Shown piece by piece: positions 1 through 8,965 of a stretch of DNA of 64,000 bases. The stretch's first letter is position 1, and each line of letters begins with the position of its first letter. This stretch comes from Chromohalobacter moromii. Lineage in GTDB: Bacteria; Pseudomonadota; Gammaproteobacteria; Pseudomonadales; Halomonadaceae. The DNA is taken from positions 62,001-126,000 of the forward strand of contig NZ_JAHXDI010000003.1 of assembly GCF_023091865.1 (NCBI RefSeq), written 5' to 3'. A program made the translations under genes and the position numbers. The notes beneath the pieces were generated by a model that saw only the letters and a program-made list of their open reading frames with translations, searched no databases and had not been told where the DNA came from.

Positions 1-897
<897 letters not shown>

Positions 898-1052
898 TTA
901 TTCGGGTCTGGCAGCACGGCCAGTCATCGAGTTGCATTTTTCACCGATGGAAACCCGCGAATAAGACAAAATCCCCGCATGAATTTATACTTTCCCAAGA
1001 TCCGGCCGTAACTTTGGTCGAAGCCTCGACTTTCGTCGCACAGGAGATTGCC

Positions 1053-1937
1053 ATGTCGGCATCGTCCAACCGCACCATTCCCGTCTTTCAGCTGTATGGC
1101 GAGACGCACCAATGGCCGACCCCCGACCTGCTGCATTGCGAGTCCATCGCCGAGCGCAGCCGACTGCACGATTGGCATATACGGCCGCACCGCCACGCCG
1201 ATCTCGTGCATGTGCTGCATATCGCGCACGGCGACGTGAACCTGACCTTCGAGGAGGGTGCGCAGCGCCTGACGGGGCCGCTTCTCATCGTGGTGCCGGC
1301 CATGACGGTGCACGCCTTTCGCTTCTCGCGCGATGTCGACGGGCATATCGTGACGCTGGCCATGCCGCTGGCGCGACATATCGCCGACACCCTGCATCCC
1401 CAGGGGCAGATCCTGGCACGCGCGGCGTTTTACCCGCTTGCCGACCAGCCGGAACGCGCCCCCATCGCCACCCTCGTCGCCCAGCTCGATGCCGAGTACC
1501 GCCACCCTGCCGAAGGGCGCGATGCCTTGCTCGAAGCTTTGCTCAACAGCTTGCTGGTCCTGGCCTCACGCCGTGCGACCCGACGGCAGTCCCGCCCTTC
1601 GCGCCATCATGAACGTGGCGAAGCGCACCTGGCCCGCTTTCAGCAACTCATTGAAGCCCACTATCATCAGCAACCCAGCATGCCCGAGCTCGCCGAGCGT
1701 CTGGGCATCAGCAGCGCGCATCTTAGCGCGATCTGCCAACGGCTCGCAGGGCGCAGCGCGCAGCAATTACTGCACGAGCGTGTGCTTCTCGAGGCCAAGC
1801 GCCATCTGACCTATACCAACATGACCATCGGCCAGGTCGCCGAACGGCTGGGCTTCAAGGAGCCGGCCTATTTCACGCGTTTCTTCAAACGCCACGTCGC
1901 TTGCTCGCCCAAGGAATTTCGCCAGCGTCAGCCATAG
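1053..1937 (+). CDS. AraC-family regulator of pobA (PobC/PobR type)
   Basis: Probable 4-hydroxybenzoate-responsive activator of the divergent pobA. The 294-residue protein has an N-terminal cupin-like sensing half (HIRPHRHADLVHVLHI near residues 45-60) and a C-terminal double helix-turn-helix of AraC type (about residues 190-290), ending with the typical LGFKEPAYFTRFFKRH signature. An upstream TTG at 1014 is in frame, but ATG 1053 is preceded by CAGGAGATTGCC and is the better start. AraC-family proteins controlling pobA are known in Pseudomonas (PobC) and Azotobacter (PobR); the assignment here rests on that plus position. Confidence 0.85.
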   Translation: MSASSNRTIPVFQLYGETHQWPTPDLLHCESIAERSRLHDWHIRPHRHADLVHVLHIAHGDVNLTFEEGAQRLTGPLLIVVPAMTVHAFRFSRDVDGHIVTLAMPLARHIADTLHPQGQILARAAFYPLADQPERAPIATLVAQLDAEYRHPAEGRDALLEALLNSLLVLASRRATRRQSRPSRHHERGEAHLARFQQLIEAHYHQQPSMPELAERLGISSAHLSAICQRLAGRSAQQLLHERVLLEAKRHLTYTNMTIGQVAERLGFKEPAYFTRFFKRHVACSPKEFRQRQP

Positions 1938-1952
1938 GCCTGTCCATGCGTA

Positions 1953-1962
1953 TTGGATCCAA
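1953..1962. promoter_or_regulatory. VanR-type palindrome downstream of vanR
   Basis: TTGGATCCAA, within ATTGGATCCAAA, in the 30-nt gap between the convergent ends of the AraC gene and vanR. The same decamer occurs twice in the vanR/vanA intergenic region. ATTGGATCCAAT is the known VanR operator core in other proteobacteria. No promoter is expected here, so a role as auxiliary operator is inference. Confidence 0.6.
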
Positions 1963-1967
1963 AAACG

Positions 1968-2684
1968 TCATTTCGCGTCCGTCGCATGTCCCACTTCGCC
2001 CAATCCGAAGAGCGTGCCGTAGCGCAGGCCGATATAGGCATGCTCGCGCATCAGCATCTCCGCCCGGGCGCCCTCGCCGCGCGACAGTGCCTGGAACACG
2101 AGTTGGTGCTGGGCGTGCGCCATGCGCAGCTTGCCGTACTCGCGGTCCAGCGCCGCGTCGTCGATGACGATCGAATCGGCCGAGGCGAAGGGCAGGTGGT
2201 CGTTGCGCGCGATCGCGTCGTGGATCACGCGGCTACCGGTGGCACCGACGATGGCACGGTGAAACTCCTGGTTGAGCGTGGCCCAGACCTCGATATCCGC
2301 CTTGACCAGATGCCCCTTTTCCAGCAACGCCTCGCCCCGCGACAAGCAATCCCGTAGCTGCGCGTCGACCTCCTCGGTCACGCCTTTCTCCGCCAAGCGT
2401 CGCGCCGCCAAGCCCTCGAGCGCACCACGTACTTCCACCGCACAGAGCACGTCTTCTTCCGAGAATTGGCGCACCACATAGCCGCGCGTGCCGGTCTTCT
2501 GCAGCAGCCCCTCTTGCTCGAGCGTACGAAAGGCCAGCCGCACCGGCATGCGAGAGACCTGAAGCCGCTCGGCGACATGCAACTCCTTGAGCCGTTCGCC
2601 GGGAGCATAAACCCCTTCACTGATGAGCTTGCGCAAACTGGCGATGACATTGAGGCGACCATTTTTTTCCGATTTTTCCGGCAT
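1968..2684 (-). CDS. vanR: GntR/FCD-family repressor of vanillate genes
   Basis: Vanillate-responsive repressor. The 238-residue protein has an N-terminal winged helix (about 12-75, with LHVAERLQVSRMPVRLAFRTLEQEG) followed by an all-helical FCD effector domain (about 95-225, with VRGALEGLAARRLAEKG at its start). The ATG at 2684 has a good ribosome-binding site (AGGAGCG). It is divergent from vanA, and a TTGGATCCAA palindrome lies 29 nt before its start, so autoregulation is likely. VanR of this family uses the same operator core in Caulobacter and pseudomonads, which supports the assignment. Confidence 0.92.
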   Translation of the reverse strand: MPEKSEKNGRLNVIASLRKLISEGVYAPGERLKELHVAERLQVSRMPVRLAFRTLEQEGLLQKTGTRGYVVRQFSEEDVLCAVEVRGALEGLAARRLAEKGVTEEVDAQLRDCLSRGEALLEKGHLVKADIEVWATLNQEFHRAIVGATGSRVIHDAIARNDHLPFASADSIVIDDAALDREYGKLRMAHAQHQLVFQALSRGEGARAEMLMREHAYIGLRYGTLFGLGEVGHATDAK

Positions 2685-2712
2685 TTACGCGCTCCTGTCG
2701 ATAACCCGCTTT

Positions 2713-2722
2713 TTGGATCCAA
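2713..2722. promoter_or_regulatory. VanR operator, vanR-proximal
   Basis: Perfect palindrome TTGGATCCAA located 29 nt upstream of the vanR start and about 13 nt upstream of a candidate vanA -35 element. It matches the known VanR operator core. Confidence 0.8.
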
Positions 2723-2734
2723 CTAAAGGATAAC

Positions 2735-2764
2735 TTGACGGTAGACAGGCCAAAAACCTTTACT
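2735..2764 (+). promoter_or_regulatory. Candidate vanA promoter
   Basis: TTGACG (2735-2740) resembles a -35 box; 18 nt later TTTACT (2759-2764) is a 4/6 match to a -10 box. The two VanR palindromes flank this pair, so bound repressor would block polymerase. Predicted from spacing only. Confidence 0.45.
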
Positions 2765-2774
2765 TTGGATCCAA
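2765..2774. promoter_or_regulatory. VanR operator, vanA-proximal
   Basis: Perfect palindrome TTGGATCCAA (extended TTTGGATCCAAA at 2764-2775), 41 nt before the vanA start and directly after the candidate -10 element. It lies 52 nt from the vanR-proximal copy, about five helical turns. Confidence 0.8.
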
Positions 2775-2815
2775 AGAACAATAATTCCCTACTGATAATG
2801 AGGAGAGAGATTACC

Positions 2816-3874
2816 ATGTTCCCCAAGAATACTTGGTACGTGGCCTGCATGCCGGACGAAGTCGAAGACAAACCGCTGGGCCGCACGATCTGCAACGAAC
2901 AAATCGTCTTCTTTCGCGCTGAAGGTGGTCAAATCGCGGCCGTGGAGGACTTCTGCCCCCATCGTGGCGCCCCGTTGTCGCTGGGCTTCGTGCGTGACGG
3001 CCAGCTAGTATGCGGTTACCACGGCCTGGAGATGGGCTGCGAAGGCAAATGCACCAGCATGCCAGGCCAGCGCGTACGCGGTTTCCCCAGCATTCATGCC
3101 TATCCTGTCGTCGAACGGCATGGCTTCATCTGGGTCTGGCCCGGCGATGCCGAGCAGGCCGATCCCGACCAAATCCCCGAGCTACACTGGGCCAACGACC
3201 CCGAGTGGGCCTATGGCGGCGGGCTTTATCACATCAACTGCGATTATCGCCTGATGATCGACAACCTCATGGACCTGACCCATGAGACCTACGTGCATGC
3301 TTCCAGCATCGGTCAACCCGAAATCGAAGAATCCGCGCCGGAAACCAAGGTCAACGGCGACGAAGTGCTGACCATTCGGCACATGGAAAACATCACTGCA
3401 CCGCCGTTCTGGCAATCCGCGCTGCGCGGCAACAACCTTGCCGGCGACGTGCCCGTGGATCGCTGGCAAATCTGCCGGTTTACGCCACCCAGCCACATCC
3501 TGATCGAGGTTGGGGTCGCGCACGCTGGCAAGGGCGGCTACGACGCGCCGGCCGATACCAAGGCGTCGAGCATCGTGGTCGACTTCATCACGCCGGAAAC
3601 CGAGACCTCAATCTGGTACTTCTGGGGCATGGCGCGCAACTTCAATCCGCAGGACGAGGCCCTGACCGAGCAGATCCGCGAAGGCCAGGGGCAGATCTTC
3701 TCCGAGGACCTGGAGATGCTCGAATCCCAGCAACGCAACCTGCTCCGTTATCCGGAACGCCGCTTGCTGATGCTCAACATCGACGGTGGCGGCGTCCAGG
3801 CACGTCGCGTCATCGATCGCATCCTCAAGGCAGAAGCAGAGAACGCGCAGCCGCAGGCCGCCACCGCCAGTTGA
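2816..3874 (+). CDS. vanA: Vanillate O-demethylase, Rieske oxygenase subunit
   Basis: Terminal oxygenase that demethylates vanillate to protocatechuate, releasing formaldehyde, with electrons from VanB. Of 352 residues, the Rieske [2Fe-2S] ligands are C47/H49 and C66/H69 (CPHRG, CGYHG), and the mononuclear iron site is DNLMDLTHETYVH with H156 and H161. An in-frame upstream ATG at 2735 lies inside the promoter region; ATG 2816 follows AGGAGAGA and gives the family N-terminus MFPKNTWYVA. vanB follows 77 nt downstream in the same operon. Regulation by vanillate through VanR is indicated by flanking TTGGATCCAA boxes. Confidence 0.96.
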   Translation: MFPKNTWYVACMPDEVEDKPLGRTICNEQIVFFRAEGGQIAAVEDFCPHRGAPLSLGFVRDGQLVCGYHGLEMGCEGKCTSMPGQRVRGFPSIHAYPVVERHGFIWVWPGDAEQADPDQIPELHWANDPEWAYGGGLYHINCDYRLMIDNLMDLTHETYVHASSIGQPEIEESAPETKVNGDEVLTIRHMENITAPPFWQSALRGNNLAGDVPVDRWQICRFTPPSHILIEVGVAHAGKGGYDAPADTKASSIVVDFITPETETSIWYFWGMARNFNPQDEALTEQIREGQGQIFSEDLEMLESQQRNLLRYPERRLLMLNIDGGGVQARRVIDRILKAEAENAQPQAATAS

Positions 3875-3951
3875 TGGATCTTGCATAACGAAAGGGTCGG
3901 CGCACGTCGATCCTTTCCCGGTTCGCCGTTTACCCGGCAGTAGGTCATCCC

Positions 3952-4920
3952 ATGAACGATAGTACGCTGTCTCTGTTCGTCAGAGTCTCTCAAAAGCACC
4001 AGGAAGCCGAGGACATCGTCAGCTATGAGTTGGCCGATCCTCACGGGCGCCCATTGCCTGCTTTCAGTGCCGGCGCGCATGTCGACGTGCGCGTCAAAGA
4101 AGGCGTGATTCGCCAATATTCGCTGTGCGGGCACCCGGAAGAGCGCGATCGCTATTTCATCGGCGTATTGCGCGAACCCAGCTCTCGCGGCGGCTCCGTC
4201 GCCATGCACGATGAGATCGAGGAAGGCGATCTGCTGCAGATCAGCGCGCCCAAGAACCACTTTCCTCTAGAACCCGCCAAGCGCTCGGTCCTGTTCGCTG
4301 GCGGCATCGGCGTCACGCCGATCCTGTGCATGGCCGAACGTCTGGCGCACACCCAGGCACAGTTCGATATGCATTATTGTTCACGCTCACGCGAACGCAT
4401 GGCCTTCGTCGACCGCCTCGAGCAATCCGCTTACGCTGATCATGTGCATTTTTATTACGACGATGCGCCAGAGGCCGGCAAGCTGGATGTGGCCACCGTC
4501 GCCGGTGAGCCAGACGACGAGACGCATATCTATGTCTGTGGCCCGAGCGGCTTCATCGATCACGTCATGTCGACCTGCAAGGCGCAGGGCTGGCCGTCGT
4601 CTCAACTGCATACCGAGTATTTCAGTGGCGTGGAGACGACCTCCGAGGACGACGAAAGCTTCGACGTGAAGATCGCCAGTAGCGGCGCGACGTTCCCGGT
4701 CCCCAAAGACAAGAGCGTCTACGAGGTGCTGAGCGAAAACGGCGTCGAGATCATGGTCTCCTGCGAGCAGGGCGTCTGTGGCACCTGCCTGACGCGCGTT
4801 CTAGAGGGCGAACCGGACCATCGCGACCTCTACCTCGACGACGATGAACATGCCGCCAACGACCAGTTCACGCCGTGCTGCTCTCGCGCCAAGAGCAAGA
4901 CGCTGGTACTGGACCTGTAA
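3952..4920 (+). CDS. vanB: Vanillate O-demethylase reductase subunit
   Basis: NAD(P)H-dependent flavin/iron-sulfur reductase passing electrons to VanA. The 322-residue protein has the flavin-binding RQYSL motif (about 54-58), the GGIGVTPIL nucleotide-binding segment (about 118-126), the CGPSGF motif (about 196-201) and a C-terminal plant-type [2Fe-2S] domain with ligands C271, C276, C279 and C309. This is the phthalate dioxygenase reductase architecture expected for VanB. It is co-transcribed with vanA and followed by a strong hairpin. A related reductase with the same layout is at 11986. Confidence 0.96.
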   Translation: MNDSTLSLFVRVSQKHQEAEDIVSYELADPHGRPLPAFSAGAHVDVRVKEGVIRQYSLCGHPEERDRYFIGVLREPSSRGGSVAMHDEIEEGDLLQISAPKNHFPLEPAKRSVLFAGGIGVTPILCMAERLAHTQAQFDMHYCSRSRERMAFVDRLEQSAYADHVHFYYDDAPEAGKLDVATVAGEPDDETHIYVCGPSGFIDHVMSTCKAQGWPSSQLHTEYFSGVETTSEDDESFDVKIASSGATFPVPKDKSVYEVLSENGVEIMVSCEQGVCGTCLTRVLEGEPDHRDLYLDDDEHAANDQFTPCCSRAKSKTLVLDL

Positions 4921-4947
4921 GACGCGTCTGCCCGCCCCACCGCTTGC

Positions 4948-4978
4948 GGCGCCCCAACGGCCCGACCATTGGGGCGCC
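4948..4978 (+). terminator. Hairpin after vanB
   Basis: Perfect 10-bp stem GGCGCCCCAA / TTGGGGCGCC with an 11-nt loop, 27 nt after the vanB stop, followed by TTCATCTT. Likely ends the vanAB transcript. Confidence 0.7.
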
Positions 4979-5080
4979 TTCATCTTGAACCGACACCCCA
5001 GATACTTGTGCGATACCCAGGCCCCATGGTGGCCCTCCCCCCGCCCGAATATCACCTTTTCCTGAAAAATTAACTCTTGG

Positions 5081-5117
5081 TCTCATAAACAAATTGTCAA
5101 TGTCTCAAAATATGAGA
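5081..5117. promoter_or_regulatory. TCTCA repeats upstream of the TAXI-TRAP operon
   Basis: TCTCATA at 5081 and TATGAGA at 5111 form an outer inverted repeat; inside it TCTCA-N5-TGAGA (5103-5117) is a tighter inverted repeat. A further AATTGT/ACAATT pair (5092, 5125) interleaves. TTGCAC at 5121 could be a -35 box. The operon's own IclR regulator (8147) is the obvious candidate binder, which is inference. Confidence 0.45.
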
Positions 5118-5178
5118 TTCTTGCACAATTGAAAGTCCTAGCATGGCATAAGCCGTTTGCAAGGTCTCAGGAGGCAAC

Positions 5179-6123
5179 ATGAGTTATTTCAAAACAAAAA
5201 CTGTCGCTTTTGCAGCACTGCTCCTGTTCGCTTCGGCGACCCAGGCGCAGCAACTGGGCATCGGTACGATGGGCCAGGGTACCAGCGGGTATTCCATGGG
5301 AGCCGCGATTGCGCGCGTCCTATCGGACAACGGCATTGACGCACTGGTACAACCGAGTGCGGGTACCAGCTCTTACTTGCCTCTGATCGATATGGGAGAG
5401 CTTGACCTCGGCATTGCCAATGCCATTGAGGTCAGCGATGCGGTCTCTGGTCAGGGCTACTTCGAAGGGCACGCTCTAGAAAATATTGCACCTGCCGCGC
5501 GTCTCTATCCCTTTAGGGTGGGGATCTTCGTGCGCGACGATAGCGATATACAGACGGTTGCGGATCTGGCTGGGCATTCCGTCACCTATGGCTTCACCAG
5601 TCAAGCCACGATGAACCGCGTGTTGGACGCGATACTTGCCGCTGGCGGCCTCGAGCCGTCCGATATCGAGCAAGTCATGGTGCCTAATATCGTGCGAGGG
5701 GTGAACGCTTTCCTAACTGGCCAAGCTGATGGAGCCTTCTTCGCCGCAGGGTCCGGCAAGGTGACGGAAGCTGACGCCTCTGCGGGTGGTATTCACTTCC
5801 TTCCCTTGCCTGAAAGCGACGAGGCGGAAAAGCGCCTTCAGGAAGTCATCCCGCAAGCCTACGTGGATACCCTCGAGCCACGCGAAGGCCTGACGGGTAT
5901 CGATAACCCCATGCCCATGATGGCCTATGACTACATGCTAGTTGTAGGCACCCACGTCCCTGATGAAGAAGTGGCGCGTATCGTCACGATCCTGCGCGAC
6001 AACAAGCAGGCGCTTGTCGACTCCTTCGGCGCGTTCCAGGACATGGATCCCGACGCCATGTATGTCGATATAGGCGTGCCCTATCATCCCGGCGCACTCA
6101 GCGTACTGAATAGCAAAAACTAA
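5179..6123 (+). CDS. TAXI-family TRAP transporter solute-binding protein
   Basis: Periplasmic receptor for a TRAP importer of the TAXI subtype. The 314-residue precursor has a signal peptide (about 1-23, cleavage after ATQA) followed by the TAXI-like QLGIGTMGQGTSGYSMGAAIARVL segment. An AGGAGG ribosome-binding site precedes the ATG. It heads an operon with the fused permease, an IclR regulator and a flavin monooxygenase, so its ligand is probably that enzyme's substrate, likely an aromatic acid. The ligand cannot be read from the sequence. Confidence 0.85.
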   Translation: MSYFKTKTVAFAALLLFASATQAQQLGIGTMGQGTSGYSMGAAIARVLSDNGIDALVQPSAGTSSYLPLIDMGELDLGIANAIEVSDAVSGQGYFEGHALENIAPAARLYPFRVGIFVRDDSDIQTVADLAGHSVTYGFTSQATMNRVLDAILAAGGLEPSDIEQVMVPNIVRGVNAFLTGQADGAFFAAGSGKVTEADASAGGIHFLPLPESDEAEKRLQEVIPQAYVDTLEPREGLTGIDNPMPMMAYDYMLVVGTHVPDEEVARIVTILRDNKQALVDSFGAFQDMDPDAMYVDIGVPYHPGALSVLNSKN

Positions 6124-6131
6124 GGGCACAA

Positions 6132-6163
6132 CTCCCACGGGCGCAGTAACGGGACCGTGGGAG
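6132..6163 (+). terminator. Intercistronic hairpin between binding protein and permease
   Basis: Perfect 9-bp stem CTCCCACGG / CCGTGGGAG with a 14-nt loop, just after the TAXI gene stop and without a T tract. It may stabilise the upstream message or partly terminate, giving more binding protein than permease. Confidence 0.5.
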
Positions 6164-6223
6164 GCTCGCCTATTTCCGCGGCCACAGCACGCCGTCCGGC
6201 TTTCGCCACTATCTGATTGATGG

Positions 6224-8143
6224 ATGACCGCCATGACCCTCTCGTCTCCAGGCACCCCACGACGATCCACGCCCCACGGCCTGCTGACGGCGACGCTGGC
6301 CACGATCATGACCCTTTGTGCCATTCTTCAAGCGCTCGACGTCCCACAAATACTGGGGCTCAGCCTGTATACCGAACAGTACCTGGCCGCGATCCTCGCC
6401 TTCGCGCTCGGCATGACGTTCCTCGTGGCTCCCCGCTTCACCGGACGGCTGCGTTTCCTCGATCCGATCCTGGCGCTGGCGGGTTTTTGTGCCGCGGGCT
6501 ATATCGCTCTGAGCTACCCAACGATCGTCAACGAACTGGTCTACCGGCCCGTGGACGGCCTGGTCGTCAGCCTCCTCATCGGCTTGCTGACGATAGAAGG
6601 CGTGCGCCGGCTGACCGGACCAGGGCTGACCATCATCGTGGCCTTGTTCCTCGCCTACGGCCTCGTCGGTTACCTGCTGCCCTTCGGAATGACGCGTCAG
6701 ATCCTGTGGGATAGGCTCGCAATCTATGTGGTCATGGATACCAACGGCCTGATCGGCTTGCCGTTGATGGTCACGGCCAGCATGGTATTTTCGTTCATCT
6801 TCCTGGGCCAACTCCTCGTCAGTTCCGGTGGCAGCGCATTCTTCAACGACTTGGCTCTGGCCCTGGTGGGTCGCTCCAGAGGTGGGGCCGCGAAGATTGC
6901 CGTAGTCTCGTCGTTTCTCTTCGGTAGCGTCTCAGGCAGTGCCGTCGCCAACGTGGCGGCCTCGGGCGGCGTCACCTTGCCGCTGATGCGACGGGCGGGA
7001 TACAAACCCCATATGGCCGCCGCGATCGAGGCGCTTTCTTCCACTGGGGGGCAGCTTGCGCCGCCAATAATGGGTGCGGCTGCCTTCCTGATGGCAGAGT
7101 TTCTTCAAATCTCTTTCGCCACGGTGATCCTCGCGGCGGTAATCCCCTCACTGCTCTATTACCTGGCGATCTTCTTCTACATTGATGCTCACGCCGCCGC
7201 GAACGGCATGTCTTTGCCCGAGGACGTGGAAATTCGCCCACTCCGTCAAGTATTAGCGGACGGTTGGCAGTTCGTCGCTCCCTTCGTGATTCTTATCTTT
7301 GGCTTATTCGGACTCAATTGGCGCCCGGAACTCGCCGCGCTCGCAGCTGCCCTGGCCTTGGCCCTCCTGGCCTTGTTCCTGCCTTACCGTGGAAAGCGCA
7401 GCCGCCTGGGCGATTTGCTGCGCGCATTTCCCGATGCGGGCAAGGGCATGATCGAGATAGTCATCATCGCGGCAGCCGCCGGGATGGTCATCGGTGTTCT
7501 TAACATCTCGGGCTTGGCGTTTTCACTGACGCTGAACCTGGTGTCGATGGCGGAAGGTAGCCTGATGTTACTTCTGCTCATCGCGGCACTCGTCAGTGTC
7601 GTGCTGGGCATGGGAATGCCCACCGTGGGTGTCTACGTGCTCCTGGCCAGTCTGATCGGCCCCGCACTCGTGCGTGCCGGGATCGAACCCATCGCCGCGC
7701 ACATGTTCCTGCTCTACTTCGGCATGCTGTCGATGATTACGCCGCCTGTCGCCTTGGCGAGTTTTACCGCCGCGACCATGGCCGGTGCCGAAGCGATGAA
7801 GACCGGCTGGCAAGCGTTCCGCATGGGCTGGGTGGCCTACCTGATCCCCTTTGTCATGGTGTTTGAACCAGGGCTGGTCATGCAGGCCGAACCCGCTGAC
7901 GTCATGTGGCAACTCACCGGCGCTCTGATGGGAGTTTGGTTCGCGACCGGCGCCATTTACGGCTACCTCACCCGGCACCTGGGCATCGTGGAGCGCGTCC
8001 TTCTAGGCATGATTGCGTTGGCGGGAATCTTACCGTTTTCGCTGGGTTGGGGTGGACATCTGGTCAACCTGCTCGCCATCTTCGCAGGCGTGGTTCTCAT
8101 ATTTCGTACTCGGTTGATCCCGAGTCTATCTGGAAGGAGTTGA
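6224..8143 (+). CDS. TRAP transporter fused permease (DctQM type)
   Basis: Inner-membrane permease of the TAXI-TRAP system, with the small (4-TM) and large (12-TM) subunits fused in 639 residues. The N-terminal ~190 residues hold hydrophobic helices of the small subunit; the rest resembles DctM, with conserved stretches such as FGSVSGSAVANVAASGGVTLP and GMGMPTVGVYVLLA. The start at 6224 has only a weak ribosome-binding site; ATG 6233 is an alternative. The gene follows the binding protein by 100 nt and abuts the IclR gene. Confidence 0.88.
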   Translation: MTAMTLSSPGTPRRSTPHGLLTATLATIMTLCAILQALDVPQILGLSLYTEQYLAAILAFALGMTFLVAPRFTGRLRFLDPILALAGFCAAGYIALSYPTIVNELVYRPVDGLVVSLLIGLLTIEGVRRLTGPGLTIIVALFLAYGLVGYLLPFGMTRQILWDRLAIYVVMDTNGLIGLPLMVTASMVFSFIFLGQLLVSSGGSAFFNDLALALVGRSRGGAAKIAVVSSFLFGSVSGSAVANVAASGGVTLPLMRRAGYKPHMAAAIEALSSTGGQLAPPIMGAAAFLMAEFLQISFATVILAAVIPSLLYYLAIFFYIDAHAAANGMSLPEDVEIRPLRQVLADGWQFVAPFVILIFGLFGLNWRPELAALAAALALALLALFLPYRGKRSRLGDLLRAFPDAGKGMIEIVIIAAAAGMVIGVLNISGLAFSLTLNLVSMAEGSLMLLLLIAALVSVVLGMGMPTVGVYVLLASLIGPALVRAGIEPIAAHMFLLYFGMLSMITPPVALASFTAATMAGAEAMKTGWQAFRMGWVAYLIPFVMVFEPGLVMQAEPADVMWQLTGALMGVWFATGAIYGYLTRHLGIVERVLLGMIALAGILPFSLGWGGHLVNLLAIFAGVVLIFRTRLIPSLSGRS

Positions 8144-8146
8144 TTG

Positions 8147-8965
8147 GTGGCCGAAGGAAGCGCCTCTTCAAGCCTCACACGGCTGATGTCGATCCTCGAC
8201 ATTTTCACCGAAACACGGCCGGAGTGGTCGTCGGACGACATGATGACCGTGCTCGGTTATCCACGTCCGACGCTCTACCGCTATCTCAAGGTCCTTACCG
8301 ATTCCGGCATGCTTGCCTCCAATGGGCATGGCATCTATACGCTCGGGCCCAAGGTCGTCGAGATGGACCACCTTCTTCGGCTATCCGACCGCCTTGTCGG
8401 TATCGGGCGTCCCGTCGTCGAGCGACTGACCGAGCAGTACGCCTGTACCGCCTTTCTCGTGCGTTGGTATCGCAACCGAGTGCTGTGCATGCACTCGGAA
8501 ACATCGCTTGAAGCTCCCCTCAGCAGCTACCCACGCGGTCGGGTCATGCCCATGAACCGAGGAGCCATTGCACGCACGATCCTCGCCCACCTGCAATCCC
8601 GCAAGGCACGCAAGATCATCGCGTCTTTCGCACCCGAGGGACCCGAAGACGCCCGCAAGGCCTATATCGACGAGCAGATCTCGGCGCTGCGGACGGTGCG
8701 TCGCAACGGCTACGCCATCGCGTTCGGCGAGGTCACGCCCGGCGTCGTCGGCGTCGCTTCGCCGATTTTCGACGAAGCCGCGGAACCCGCCGGTGCGCTG
8801 TGCATGACCATGCGCCAGGAAGACTGCCCCCATGAGTTGCGCACCCTGATCACGCAGGCCGTGCCCGCCGCCGCCAACAGCATCACCGTGACGCTGCGAC
8901 AGTCCCGTCATACCGGCACGGACCACACCCACCTCCCCCCACAAGAGGAAGTTAAGAACCGATGA
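8147..8965 (+). CDS. IclR-family regulator of the TAXI-TRAP/monooxygenase operon
   Basis: The 272-residue protein has an N-terminal IclR winged helix (about 8-70, LTRLMSILDIFTETRPEWSSDDMMTVLGYPRPTLYRYLKVL) and a C-terminal GAF-like effector domain (about 90-255). A TTG at 8144 directly follows the permease stop; GTG 8147 is better spaced from AAGGAG (8134-8139). Translational coupling to the permease is likely, and the stop overlaps the next gene's ATG. A regulator inside the operon suggests autoregulation. The TCTCA repeats at 5081-5117 are candidate binding sites. Confidence 0.85.
   Translation: MAEGSASSSLTRLMSILDIFTETRPEWSSDDMMTVLGYPRPTLYRYLKVLTDSGMLASNGHGIYTLGPKVVEMDHLLRLSDRLVGIGRPVVERLTEQYACTAFLVRWYRNRVLCMHSETSLEAPLSSYPRGRVMPMNRGAIARTILAHLQSRKARKIIASFAPEGPEDARKAYIDEQISALRTVRRNGYAIAFGEVTPGVVGVASPIFDEAAEPAGALCMTMRQEDCPHELRTLITQAVPAAANSITVTLRQSRHTGTDHTHLPPQEEVKNR

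Noticed and set aside
5144-5163. Possible sigma-54 promoter (TGGCAT ... TTTGCA) before the TAXI gene
   Set aside because: The GG and GC elements start 14 nt apart instead of the required ~11, so it does not fit the -24/-12 spacing.
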